Source: Acidobacteriota bacterium | Lineage (GTDB): Bacteria > Acidobacteriota > Blastocatellia > Pyrinomonadales > Pyrinomonadaceae | Length of the DNA stretch: 8,062 nt | Direction of reading: 5' to 3' | Assembly (NCBI GenBank): GCA_003222835.1 | Contig: QHXE01000601.1 | Location: 1 to 8,062, forward strand | The notes under the pieces: generated by a model | Told to the model about the DNA's origin: nothing | Databases searched by the model: none | The model's input: only the letters and a program-made list of their open reading frames with translations | Made by a program: the position numbers and the translations under genes | In this document: positions 1-6,349 of the stretch, one piece after another | Numbering within the stretch: position 1 is the stretch's first letter | Layout of the letters: each line of letters opens with the position of its first letter

Positions 1-159
1 CAGGTAAAGCTGCGTGTCGAGATTTACGTCGTCTTCCCTCTGCGCGCTCGCTCGCGCTGGTTGATTTGAGTCCTGAGCAAAAGTTCTTGGAGACGCAGCG
101 ACTACGGCTCCAAATATCAACGCACAAAAGATCACCCGATATATTTTAGTTAAGATCAT
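1..159 (-). CDS. Secreted protein, N-terminal part only (gene leaves the left edge)
   Basis: This reading frame stays open for 53 codons from an ATG to the window edge. It is preceded by a strong ribosome binding site, GGAAGGAG at 176-169, 9 nt before the ATG. A GTG lies in frame directly before the ATG and is an alternative start. The product begins MILTKIYRVIFCALIFGAVV, a typical Sec signal peptide: a lysine and an arginine, then a hydrophobic core at residues 9-22, then a likely signal peptidase I site after SPRTFA, with QD starting the mature chain. The visible mature part is polar and charged and ends NLDTQLYL at the edge. Too little is present to name a family, so the function is unknown. 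It is the last gene of the leftward run, 122 nt after the RNA ligase stop. Confidence is high that it is a real exported protein. Confidence 0.75.
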   Translation of the reverse strand, partial: MILTKIYRVIFCALIFGAVVAASPRTFAQDSNQPARASAQREDDVNLDTQLYL

Positions 160-168
160 CACTCGATA

Positions 169-176
169 CTCCTTCC
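169..176 (-). promoter_or_regulatory. Ribosome binding site of the left-edge secreted protein
   Basis: On the minus strand the sequence reads GGAAGGAG. It is 9 nt from the ATG at 159 and 6 nt from the in-frame GTG at 162. Both spacings are acceptable, so the site supports the gene but does not fully settle which codon starts it. Confidence 0.65.
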
Positions 177-281
177 GGAAGTTTGAAGTTGCGATTTCTC
201 GCCGGCAGGTTGGTTGCTCCGCTTGCTGACACGCTGTCTGTGATTGAAAGTTCCAACGATCGCTCATATGGCCCAATCGCG

Positions 282-791
282 TCACTTGAAGACGAATTCT
301 CTGTTCCAGACAATTCGAGTCCGCTCATCATTGATTTTCACCAGGTCTAACTTGTCCATTACGCAACTATAATCCAGGGCCAGTGCTTTGGCTGCCGACA
401 ACGCTTGAGCATATCGATCTGCATCTTTTCCAAAGGCGCCCAGCGTAAGATGCGGGACAAACTTGATATCGGTATTTTTGTAGCCCGCTAAGACACCGGT
501 ATAGATTCGATTGTGGAGACGGACAATTTCCGAGCTGCCGTCCCGAACCAGCAGGAACAAACAATCGTCCCACGATCTCTGCAATCCCTGTAAGCGAATC
601 GGAAACGGTCTGCGATCGCTCAGGACGTTCTCCAGATGCGAGACCAGACTGTTCCCGTCAATAGAGTCCCGCACCGGAAACATTATGGTGATATGCGGAT
701 CGATCAAACCAAACTGCGGATCGTACTTCTGTCTCAATTGATCGATTAGCCTGGTGTCGACCTTTGGATAATGAACCAATGCGTAAATCAT
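282..791 (-). CDS. 2'-5' RNA ligase family protein (2H phosphoesterase)
   Basis: The 169-aa product carries the two signature motifs of the 2H phosphoesterase superfamily: HIT at residues 33-35 (context DPHITIMFPV) and HLT at residues 114-116 (context FVPHLTLGAF). In this family the two histidines are catalytic and the paired threonines help bind the phosphate. Known members hydrolyse 2',3'-cyclic phosphates or reversibly join 2'-5' linked RNA ends in the cytoplasm, but the substrate here cannot be read from sequence. The length matches the compact family size and both motifs are intact, so the gene looks complete. The ATG at 791 gives a natural MIYALVHYP beginning, although no strong Shine-Dalgarno site precedes it. 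A copy of the GAGCGGTAGCGAC repeat lies 22 nt upstream. The histidine kinase stop is 117 nt upstream, so cotranscription is possible but not shown. Confidence 0.88.
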   Translation of the reverse strand: MIYALVHYPKVDTRLIDQLRQKYDPQFGLIDPHITIMFPVRDSIDGNSLVSHLENVLSDRRPFPIRLQGLQRSWDDCLFLLVRDGSSEIVRLHNRIYTGVLAGYKNTDIKFVPHLTLGAFGKDADRYAQALSAAKALALDYSCVMDKLDLVKINDERTRIVWNREFVFK

Positions 792-813
792 GCTCTGGAT
801 ATTCTCAAGGTGT

Positions 814-841
814 CGGAACCGCGAGCGGTAGCGACCGGATC
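814..841 (+). repeat. Short intergenic repeat, copy A
   Basis: This is one of three related copies in the window that share a perfect 13-nt core, GAGCGGTAGCGAC (here 823-835), with conserved GAACC on the left and a GG-rich right edge. It lies 22 nt before the RNA ligase start codon. It faces copy B as an inverted partner, matching at about 22 of 26 positions, with roughly 60 nt between them. It resembles REP-type intergenic repeats in size and paired arrangement, but no known family is claimed. Confidence 0.75.
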
Positions 842-900
842 ATAGAAACTACTTGGAAAGCACAGTACGAACATCCGTCTTATCAGAGGGGCGTGGTGGA

Positions 901-927
901 GCCCGTCGCTACCGCTCAGGGTTCTGA
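901..927 (-). repeat. Short intergenic repeat, copy B, overlapping the kinase stop codon
   Basis: Read on the minus strand this copy begins CAGAACCCTGAGCGGTAGCG and continues ACGGG. It contains the same 13-nt core as copies A and C (905-917) and is nearly identical to copy C across the first 23 bases. Unlike the other two, it overlaps a gene: the last five codons of the histidine kinase (QNPER) and its TAG stop are read from within the repeat. With copy A it forms an inverted pair that could fold into a long imperfect stem in RNA. Confidence 0.75.
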
Positions 928-2975
928 AACGGCAGACGCAGTTCGAATCTCGCGCCGCTGCCATTCTGCGATGGGGCAAGCTGCGCTGAGCCGCCTGCTT
1001 CTTCCATTCGCTTCCGCACAATCGCGAGCCCAAGGCCAGTACCGCGCTGTCGAGTGGTAAAAAAAGGTTCCCAAATCTTTGCCTCTATTTCATGCGGGAT
1101 ACCTGGTCCGCCGTCGGTGACGGCAAATAGTATTTCATCGCCGTCGGCCAAGGATTCGATCATCACGCCGCCGCCGGCGGGCGTGGACTGCAGCGCATTC
1201 AAGACCAGATTGGAAAGCGCATCGCGAACTGCCCCGCTTTGCACTCCGTCCAAATCAACGCATACGTTCGCGCGACATTGCAGCCTGATTTTGCGTTCCT
1301 CAGCATCAGCGTGAAAGAGGTTGCTTACGCTGCGCAATAGCTCATCCGCGCGGCTGGGCGGTGCCGCCGGAGGTCTCTTGCTCGCGAAGCTGAGCAACTG
1401 CGTGACGCTCTTGCTTAGGCGATCAGTTTCCGAAACGATCAGACTAAGGTCACGAGCCTGCTGACTCTTGAGCGTTTCGTCTTCGCTCATCACCTGCGCG
1501 ATGGACTTGATTGCCGAGAGCGGATTCTTCACTTCGTGTGCTACCGTGGCGGCCATCTGACCGAGTGCCGCCAGTCGCTCCCCTTCGGCGACTTTTCTTT
1601 CCAGCCGCACGTTCTCTTCGATCAAGCGAAAATCTTCGATCGCGATTGCCACCTGACCCGCAAGCACTTCCAACACCGCGCGCACGTCAGAGGTAAGCGC
1701 GTTCGGCGAGCCTTCAATCAACATCAGCCCCAGGTTTCGATCTTCGCGGCGTAAGGAATAAGCGATATCGTATGCATGTGCGCGCAAGTCGTCGTCGTCT
1801 TCATATATCGCTGTGCTAGCAGTTAGGGATTTTCGCAGGAGCATCCTCTCGCCGCTCTCATCGCCTCCGCTCACAGGTCGTTCCTCATTTTCATCGGATT
1901 GCAGCAGAATTCTTACGCGGCTGAGCGACAACGCGTGGGCTGTTTGGGATTCAATGAAACTCAGTAGTTCAGGAAGTTTGCGGAACTGCCCCACGTGCGA
2001 GCCCACCTGGGCCACGACTTCTCGGTAAAGCGCGGTCTCGCGTTCGAACAATATTCGAAAACTTTTTTCGAGCCACGCACGCAAGGGAGCGGCGAGCAGC
2101 GTCAAAGCGAGAATTAAGATCGCTTCGACGGCGCCGGCGCGCAGTCCATATCGCGCATTGGTCCACTCTCCGATACGCCGAATACCAAAAAGATAAACCG
2201 CGAGCACAACCGCGGCGAAGGTCGCGACGATCAAGCTCTCTTTAATGATCAGCTCCAAATATCGGTAGCGATAAATGTAATAAGCCAGCAGCGCAGACGG
2301 CAAAAGCGACCCCAGATTGGCGAACGTCTCGAGATAGAGGCCGACGACAGTTCCCTTGCCTAACCCAAATCCCAACGACGCCAGGATCAAAACACCGATC
2401 GCAATGAACGAAAACGCCAGCGTGCGCAGGATTCGCCGCTCGCTGACCGAAAGCGCGCGTCTCGCAACCAGCAATTCGGTAATTGCTACCACGGCCAGCG
2501 TGTAAGCCACCCAGATTGCGAAGGGCAGCACGAAGACAGACAGCTTCACGATCATCGGTTGGTAATTTCCCGACCAGATGCGAGGCACGGCAAAGAAAAG
2601 AAAGAGGCAGGGTAAATAGGACAGATAAACTCTGGTGCGTTCCGTCCGAGTGAGCTCACGCGATTGCGCCGTGGCCCACAAATGGAGGTGAACGTGAAGC
2701 AGCAGAGAGTAACAAACCGTAATGCTGATAACGGCAATCGAGCTCGCCGCGCGCAAAAGATTGACCCAGCGCGAAATTTCCAGACCGAGCAAACCGTGAA
2801 TGGTGAGGAGGAGATTGCTGCTATGCCAACCAACCATGCACAGTCCCAGGGCGAGCAGCAGCCGCTGAATCGGCGCCGCGCCCAACCGCCCCCGAAACAA
2901 TAAATATCCCATCCACAGCGGCAGCACCGCGCCGAGGCTGTATCCGATAAGGTGAAGGGCTTCGAGCAGGCTCAC
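909..2975 (-). CDS. Membrane sensor histidine kinase with GAF-like domain
   Basis: This 688-aa inner-membrane signalling kinase should autophosphorylate on a histidine and pass the phosphate to a response regulator that is not in this window. Residues 1-300 hold about nine hydrophobic spans (near 7-27, 38-60, 73-95, 116-131, 142-167, 184-204, 216-235, 247-266 and 281-298), so the sensor is membrane-embedded rather than periplasmic. The YRYRYLELIIKESL stretch near 235-248 resembles the end of 7TM-type kinase sensor regions. Residues of about 320-460 look like a GAF domain. The H-box is VAHEVKNPLSAI with His480. The ATPase domain has an N-box (Asn593), G1 DGGPGIP at 621-627, F-box EPFFTT at 636-641 and G2 GTGLGLAIV at 645-653, all intact. 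The start is a GTG without a clear Shine-Dalgarno site, so it is less certain. A repeat copy lies 24 nt upstream, and another supplies the stop codon. It is most like the PrsK-type or NtrB-like class; the signal sensed is unknown. Confidence 0.9.
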   Translation of the reverse strand: MSLLEALHLIGYSLGAVLPLWMGYLLFRGRLGAAPIQRLLLALGLCMVGWHSSNLLLTIHGLLGLEISRWVNLLRAASSIAVISITVCYSLLLHVHLHLWATAQSRELTRTERTRVYLSYLPCLFLFFAVPRIWSGNYQPMIVKLSVFVLPFAIWVAYTLAVVAITELLVARRALSVSERRILRTLAFSFIAIGVLILASLGFGLGKGTVVGLYLETFANLGSLLPSALLAYYIYRYRYLELIIKESLIVATFAAVVLAVYLFGIRRIGEWTNARYGLRAGAVEAILILALTLLAAPLRAWLEKSFRILFERETALYREVVAQVGSHVGQFRKLPELLSFIESQTAHALSLSRVRILLQSDENEERPVSGGDESGERMLLRKSLTASTAIYEDDDDLRAHAYDIAYSLRREDRNLGLMLIEGSPNALTSDVRAVLEVLAGQVAIAIEDFRLIEENVRLERKVAEGERLAALGQMAATVAHEVKNPLSAIKSIAQVMSEDETLKSQQARDLSLIVSETDRLSKSVTQLLSFASKRPPAAPPSRADELLRSVSNLFHADAEERKIRLQCRANVCVDLDGVQSGAVRDALSNLVLNALQSTPAGGGVMIESLADGDEILFAVTDGGPGIPHEIEAKIWEPFFTTRQRGTGLGLAIVRKRMEEAGGSAQLAPSQNGSGARFELRLPFQNPER

Positions 2976-2999
2976 GTCAGAAGGATATCAGGAACGTTA

Positions 3000-3027
3000 C
3001 AGAACCCGGAGCGGTAGCGACGGGTCT
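3000..3027 (+). repeat. Short intergenic repeat, copy C
   Basis: This third copy starts CAGAACCCGGAGCGGTAGCG and continues ACGGGTC, with the shared core at 3009-3021. It lies 24 nt upstream of the kinase GTG start. ACCCG at 3004-3008 can pair with CGGGT at 3021-3025, giving a small stem within the copy. Together with copy B it brackets the kinase gene in inverted orientation. The left flank shares GGATAT and scattered further bases with the left flank of copy A, so the repeat unit may be longer than the core. Confidence 0.75.
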
Positions 3028-3074
3028 TAACCTGAGCGCGCGCGATCGTTCGTGTCTAGTCCATGGACTTAGCG

Positions 3075-3239
3075 TCACTTTCGAATCGCAACTGCTCCCA
3101 GGATAAGGCCTGTCAGCGAACAAGAGCCTATCATTAGGGCCGCGAGAAAATAAGAATCGTACGAAGTGACTGTAGCCTGCGAGCTTATTGCGGAAGCCGA
3201 GCGGGCTCGGCTGAGTTCAATGCTTCGTAGCGCTGAAGA
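3075..3239 (-). other. Open frame coding a possible orphaned membrane segment
   Basis: The gap between the kinase and the PhnB-like gene contains a 54-codon open frame with no good start codon. Its only ATG is at 3134. Its C-terminal part reads YFLAALMIGSCSLTGLILGA followed by VAIRK and a stop, which looks like a single membrane span ending in basic residues. It could be the 3' remnant of a lost gene, a very small membrane protein with an unusual start, or chance. No family was recognised. Confidence 0.22.
3195..3212 (-). terminator. GC-rich hairpin downstream of the PhnB-like gene, possible terminator
   Basis: AGCCGAGC and GCTCGGCT form a perfect 8-bp stem separated by GG. It lies about 53 nt after the PhnB-like VOC stop codon, where transcription of that operon could end. 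There is no run of U residues after the stem on either strand, so it is not a classical intrinsic terminator. It could instead be a processing or mRNA-stabilising structure. Confidence 0.4.
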
Positions 3240-3265
3240 TCACGACATCTGTTCGCTGCAAGGTA

Positions 3266-3658
3266 TCAATCTGTAATCCATAGCGAGTAAGTAGCAATCT
3301 GCCAGGTGTTACCCCACTTATCCTCAACCATGCAACGACGGTCTCCGTAGGGCGTATCAAACGGCGCCTCCAGAGTACGTGCGCCCGCTTCGATGGCGTG
3401 CTGATGAGTGGCGTCCGTATCGGAGACGTAAACGTAGAAGAACGCAGGCATCGGGCTACGAATCCCAGCTTCACTAACCATTAACATCGAATCACCAATC
3501 GTTATCACCGATGGTCGCTCTGTCTGATATTCCCCCGTCGCTCCAAATACTTGCTTGAGAAATTCAACAAGCTGTTTTGCGTCGCGAGCCACGAGCCTGG
3601 GCGTTACAGTGTGCCAGCCGTCAGGGGCGAAATGGGAACGGTTGGTTGATTCTTTCAT
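3266..3658 (-). CDS. VOC family protein, PhnB-like
   Basis: This 130-aa cytoplasmic protein belongs to the vicinal oxygen chelate fold (glyoxalase/bleomycin resistance/dioxygenase). It has two beta-alpha-beta-beta-beta repeats. The first starts at WHTVTPRLVARDAKQLVEFL and leads to the FGATGEY turn. The second holds FFYVYVSDTDATHQHAIEAG and ends with YGDRRCMVEDKWGNTWQIAT, the C-terminal signature common in PhnB-like proteins. The name PhnB does not imply a phosphonate role, and the substrate is unknown. The start was set at the inner ATG (3658) because AAAGGA at 3671-3666 sits 7 nt before it. An in-frame ATG at 3694 would add 12 residues but lacks such a site. The gene is 142 nt downstream of a second, only distantly similar VOC gene, so the two are probably not a recent duplication. 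Confidence 0.85.
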   Translation of the reverse strand: MKESTNRSHFAPDGWHTVTPRLVARDAKQLVEFLKQVFGATGEYQTERPSVITIGDSMLMVSEAGIRSPMPAFFYVYVSDTDATHQHAIEAGARTLEAPFDTPYGDRRCMVEDKWGNTWQIATYSLWITD

Positions 3659-3665
3659 TGCGTGG

Positions 3666-3671
3666 TCCTTT
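3666..3671 (-). promoter_or_regulatory. Ribosome binding site setting the PhnB-like start
   Basis: AAAGGA on the minus strand lies 7 nt before the ATG at 3658. It favours that codon over the upstream in-frame ATG at 3694, which has only a poorly spaced AGG before it. Confidence 0.6.
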
Positions 3672-3800
3672 GGTTTAGGAATAGTTTGATACATTGCCTA
3701 ATGATCGAATTCATTGGGGCACTGCCGAACAACCTCGCAACGAAAATCTCAAACACACGGTTGAGAACTATGCTGAAACCACGCTCTTCGAATGAAGTGA

Positions 3801-4232
3801 TTAACCGTCTTGCCGACCTCTGGCCTCTCCAAAGCACAGGATGAGATCATTGCAGTCTCTAATCACAACCTCACGTTGCCCGTAAATTCGATCTTCGGGG
3901 CCATCGATGATGTCCGCCCCGCGCGTGCGCAACTCCTCCGCCAGCGCGTCAATCCCCGTCACGCGGAAATAGGCGTCACATGCGCCATCGGCCCGGCCGG
4001 TGCGAGCGTCGGGCTGATCTGCGCGATTGAAGAACACTTGAACTTGATCTCTCCAGACGATTGCGAAAACAGGAGGAGTATCTGGGACGAGGCTGACGCG
4101 CCGTCCGTCCCAATAGCCGGCTATTTGGAAACCGAGGACGTCCCGATAGTACTCGGCTGTTCGCACCAGGTCCGGCACCGTGAACTGGGGAACCACCGAA
4201 TCGAAACGAATGTTCGTCGCTGTGTCTTCCAT
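3801..4232 (-). CDS. VOC family protein (glyoxalase/bleomycin resistance-like)
   Basis: This 143-aa protein has the VOC fold. The first half begins FDSVVPQFTVPDLVRTAEYY and RDVLGFQI, the classic first strand and helix. The second half has YFRVTGIDALAEELRTRGAD, then IYGQREVVIRDCNDLILCFG and a terminal glutamate at the position of the last metal ligand in metal-dependent members. The first-strand position usually held by a histidine reads VVPQF, so metal-dependent glyoxalase chemistry is doubtful and a binding role as in bleomycin-resistance-like proteins is equally possible. The ATG at 4232 is chosen because GAGAGGG lies 7 nt upstream; a GTG at 4286 in the same frame would overlap the lyase gene by 34 nt. 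The start is only 20 nt after the lyase stop, suggesting cotranscription with it. Confidence 0.82.
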   Translation of the reverse strand: MEDTATNIRFDSVVPQFTVPDLVRTAEYYRDVLGFQIAGYWDGRRVSLVPDTPPVFAIVWRDQVQVFFNRADQPDARTGRADGACDAYFRVTGIDALAEELRTRGADIIDGPEDRIYGQREVVIRDCNDLILCFGEARGRQDG

Positions 4233-4239
4233 CTGCTCG

Positions 4240-4246
4240 CCCTCTC
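4240..4246 (-). promoter_or_regulatory. Ribosome binding site setting the first VOC gene start
   Basis: GAGAGGG on the minus strand lies 7 nt before the ATG at 4232, within the 20-nt gap after the lyase stop codon. It supports the shorter 143-aa product. Confidence 0.6.
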
Positions 4247-4252
4247 GCCCAG

Positions 4253-6226
4253 CTACTTTCCGAGTCGCACATTGGTGATTCGCCACCCATCAGTCTCCCG
4301 ATTAAAAATCACTTGCACAGACCCGACGCTCACTATCAATTGCTGATTGCCTTGCCGTGACTGAACTCTGCCGAGTGCTGGTGATTGTTTCGCGCGTGGC
4401 TGCAATACTGTAACCAGCGTGTGTTCCCGCGCTGGCGCCGCAGCTTTCAGACTCAGCACGGTGACCGGCTTGATCCACCCAGCAGGAGTTTCAAGCGCGC
4501 CGCTAATTTCAACATTGGGCGTCACAATATCCAATGCCGCTTGCCCTTGCTCGAAAACCCAGTGTCGAGGTGTAAGTTCAGCGACTTTGCCGTAAGTATG
4601 AAAACGTAATTCGGCCGTTTCAGGCGCTGGCGTTTGAATCTCATCAAGTAAGACCCAAAAGCGCTTATCTACTAAAACCGCATGCCGGCGCACTCGCGTC
4701 GTACTGACTTGATAAGCGCCATCGGCCACGCCGGAGAGCGCTTCGTAGCCGTCGCCTTTGATTGGCCCCAGCAACTTTCCTTGCTTGCCTGGGACTTGGC
4801 CCTTGCCGCCAATCAACACGGTATTGTGCCCGGCCGTGGTGATTTCGTAATAGCTGTAGCGCTGCGGCGAAAAGTAGTCTGCGGGATAAGGACGGCTACC
4901 CAACTCGACCGCGAGCATCGTATCGCCGTAGCCAATGCTGAGGTGATTTAGATCCAGGTGCGTGTGGTTAGCAGCCAGCGAACCATTTTTGAAAGCCAGG
5001 AAATATGGTGGATCGGGCTGATGCGGCGTCATCATTCCCCAACCGATGGAGGGAAAGACATAGACTGAATCGAGTTGCGGTTTGAAATCGCGTTGCGCCT
5101 CCGGCAACCATGCTTCACCCGCCGGCCGCCACAGCAGAGTCAAAGCTTCCTGAGGCCAACTGCCCCGGCTGACATCGGCCAGCGGCGCTCGATCTTGAAA
5201 CCAAATAAATGCCGGATCGTGGTAGGCGCGGCCTAATAAATAAAAGACCGCATCGTTAGCGCGCCCGTTCGAGTCGCCGAAACTCGCGCTCAATTTCAAT
5301 CCCGGGTTAAAGACAATCGGGAAGTAGCCTGTCCGTTTTGCGCCCGGCAATTGAAATCGTTCGACGCCACCCGGCTTTCCAGCTCGTCGTAGAGCTTCGG
5401 CGGCGATAAAAGCATAGCGATGACCGTAGGTCCAATAGCCCGTCCCTTCATCCCAACCACCATCTTCCGCCAGATGATTCCAATAACGATCCATTGCGGG
5501 TACGGCAATCTCCAGCACTGAAGCCGCTAGCTCGCTTTCGCCTTCGAGTGCCAGCGCCAGGACTGCCGCGCCACCATTACAGACGGGGTTCCAGTTGTGG
5601 TGGGCAGTAAAAAAGAATCCCGGCTTGGCGGCGTGCGCAGATTGTAAGTAGGCACTCAAGCCGCGTCGCTCCACTCCCTCGCGCAATTGCCGGCGTTCTT
5701 CCGGCGTCAAATCTTGATAAAGCCAATCCCAGGCTAATCCGAACGTGAGACAGGTTTCGCCGTTCATCAGATCAAATGGAGGTTGATGAGCGGTGTCTAC
5801 CCAGATGCGCCAATCCTTGATGGCGTGCATCAGCTCAGCCACGGCGGCGTCGCGATATTCCTTCTGGCCGGTCAACGTAAACGCCATACAGTAAGTCAGA
5901 ACTCGCCCTTGCAGCAGCCGCGCACACTGCAGCCCCTTGTCCTCTCCCGGTGGATCAGGCTCGCCGCGTTTGGTGATCGAAGGAATCAGCGGCGGCGCCG
6001 TCAATTGCCATTGAGCACGTTCCAATAAGCGTTTTACTGTGGGCTTGAAGATCGGAACTGTCGCGCGGTTTTTGATCTCCGGCAGATCACTTTGACTGAA
6101 CAATAAGCGCGGATGCGCAGGGTTCGCGTCAGCAATTAGCGTAATGTCGTCGTACTTCAAGGAAGCGCGAGTGCTCGGCATTAGGAAAATAAGAGCGCCG
6201 ACAAGAAATGGGATCGCGTACTTCAT
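4253..6226 (-). CDS. Secreted heparinase II/III family polysaccharide lyase
   Basis: This 657-aa exported protein resembles heparinase II/III-type lyases, which cut uronic-acid polysaccharides by beta-elimination. The N-terminus MKYAIPFLVGALIFLMPSTR ends in a likely cleavage site near STRAS, so it acts in the periplasm or outside. Residues of about 35-380 form the alpha/alpha toroid. They include the conserved HHNWNPVCNGG (209-219) and GGWDEGTGYWTYGHRY (256-271), where Tyr264 is a candidate catalytic residue. Residues from about 385 on are the beta-sandwich half, with NHTHLDLNHLSIGYGDTMLA (420-439), where His423 corresponds in context to the third active-site residue, and the AGHNTVLIGGKGQ motif (465-477). 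All major motifs are present, so the enzyme looks active. The substrate could be a glycosaminoglycan-like, alginate-like or other acidic glycan. The ATG at 6226 opens the signal peptide; a TTG at 6286 would add 20 polar residues and is less likely. The GGAG before the ATG is 13 nt away, so the ribosome binding site is weak. Confidence 0.88.
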   Translation of the reverse strand: MKYAIPFLVGALIFLMPSTRASLKYDDITLIADANPAHPRLLFSQSDLPEIKNRATVPIFKPTVKRLLERAQWQLTAPPLIPSITKRGEPDPPGEDKGLQCARLLQGRVLTYCMAFTLTGQKEYRDAAVAELMHAIKDWRIWVDTAHQPPFDLMNGETCLTFGLAWDWLYQDLTPEERRQLREGVERRGLSAYLQSAHAAKPGFFFTAHHNWNPVCNGGAAVLALALEGESELAASVLEIAVPAMDRYWNHLAEDGGWDEGTGYWTYGHRYAFIAAEALRRAGKPGGVERFQLPGAKRTGYFPIVFNPGLKLSASFGDSNGRANDAVFYLLGRAYHDPAFIWFQDRAPLADVSRGSWPQEALTLLWRPAGEAWLPEAQRDFKPQLDSVYVFPSIGWGMMTPHQPDPPYFLAFKNGSLAANHTHLDLNHLSIGYGDTMLAVELGSRPYPADYFSPQRYSYYEITTAGHNTVLIGGKGQVPGKQGKLLGPIKGDGYEALSGVADGAYQVSTTRVRRHAVLVDKRFWVLLDEIQTPAPETAELRFHTYGKVAELTPRHWVFEQGQAALDIVTPNVEISGALETPAGWIKPVTVLSLKAAAPAREHTLVTVLQPRAKQSPALGRVQSRQGNQQLIVSVGSVQVIFNRETDGWRITNVRLGK

Positions 6227-6264
6227 ATTCTCTTGCTTTCTCCGATTCTTCGATTCTGGTTGCG

Positions 6265-6341
6265 ATTGATCTACGTTAGCTGTCAAAGAGAATTCCGATG
6301 CGACCGACGCCGGAGTTCAGATGGCCGCGCGCGCTCCAACC
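6265..6341 (-). promoter_or_regulatory. Upstream module of the lyase gene, related to the one at 7674-7754
   Basis: Read on the minus strand this segment begins GGTTGGAG and ends ATCAAT. It shares a long, imperfect match with the segment upstream of the Ig-like protein gene. The best-conserved part is the last 37 bases (about 29 identical), centred on AATTCTCTTTGACAGCTAA, with many of the differences being transitions. TTGACA (6286-6281) is a consensus -35 hexamer, but no convincing -10 box follows at 16-18 nt. The module starts 8 nt after the preceding stop codon and ends 38 nt before the lyase ATG. It may be a duplicated promoter or operator. Confidence 0.5.
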
Positions 6342-6349
6342 TGAGAGGA

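Noticed and set aside
146..331. 61-codon minus-strand frame between the RNA ligase and the left-edge secreted protein
   Set aside because: It overlaps the 3' end of the RNA ligase by 50 nt and the start of the secreted gene by 14 nt, has a poor ribosome binding site and a serine-rich sequence without a recognisable domain. A short leader peptide coupled to the next gene cannot be excluded, but support is too thin to call it.
909..3027. Kinase gene bracketed by inverted repeats as a composite mobile element
   Set aside because: The brackets are short copies of a repeat that also occurs a third time nearby. There is no transposase or target-site duplication, so mobility of the gene is not supported.
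2976..3265. Search for a tRNA or small structured RNA in the gap
   Set aside because: Apart from the repeat copy and one short hairpin, no cloverleaf, T-loop motif or conserved riboswitch-like core was seen.
4226..4286. Longer GTG start for the first VOC protein
   Set aside because: The extra 18 residues would overlap the lyase gene and do not belong to the VOC fold, while the inner ATG has a well-spaced GAGAGGG site.
3810..4346. 178-codon plus-strand frame opposite the VOC gene
   Set aside because: It is antisense to a VOC gene with clear family motifs and to the end of the lyase. Its translation shows no domain pattern, so it is a shadow frame.
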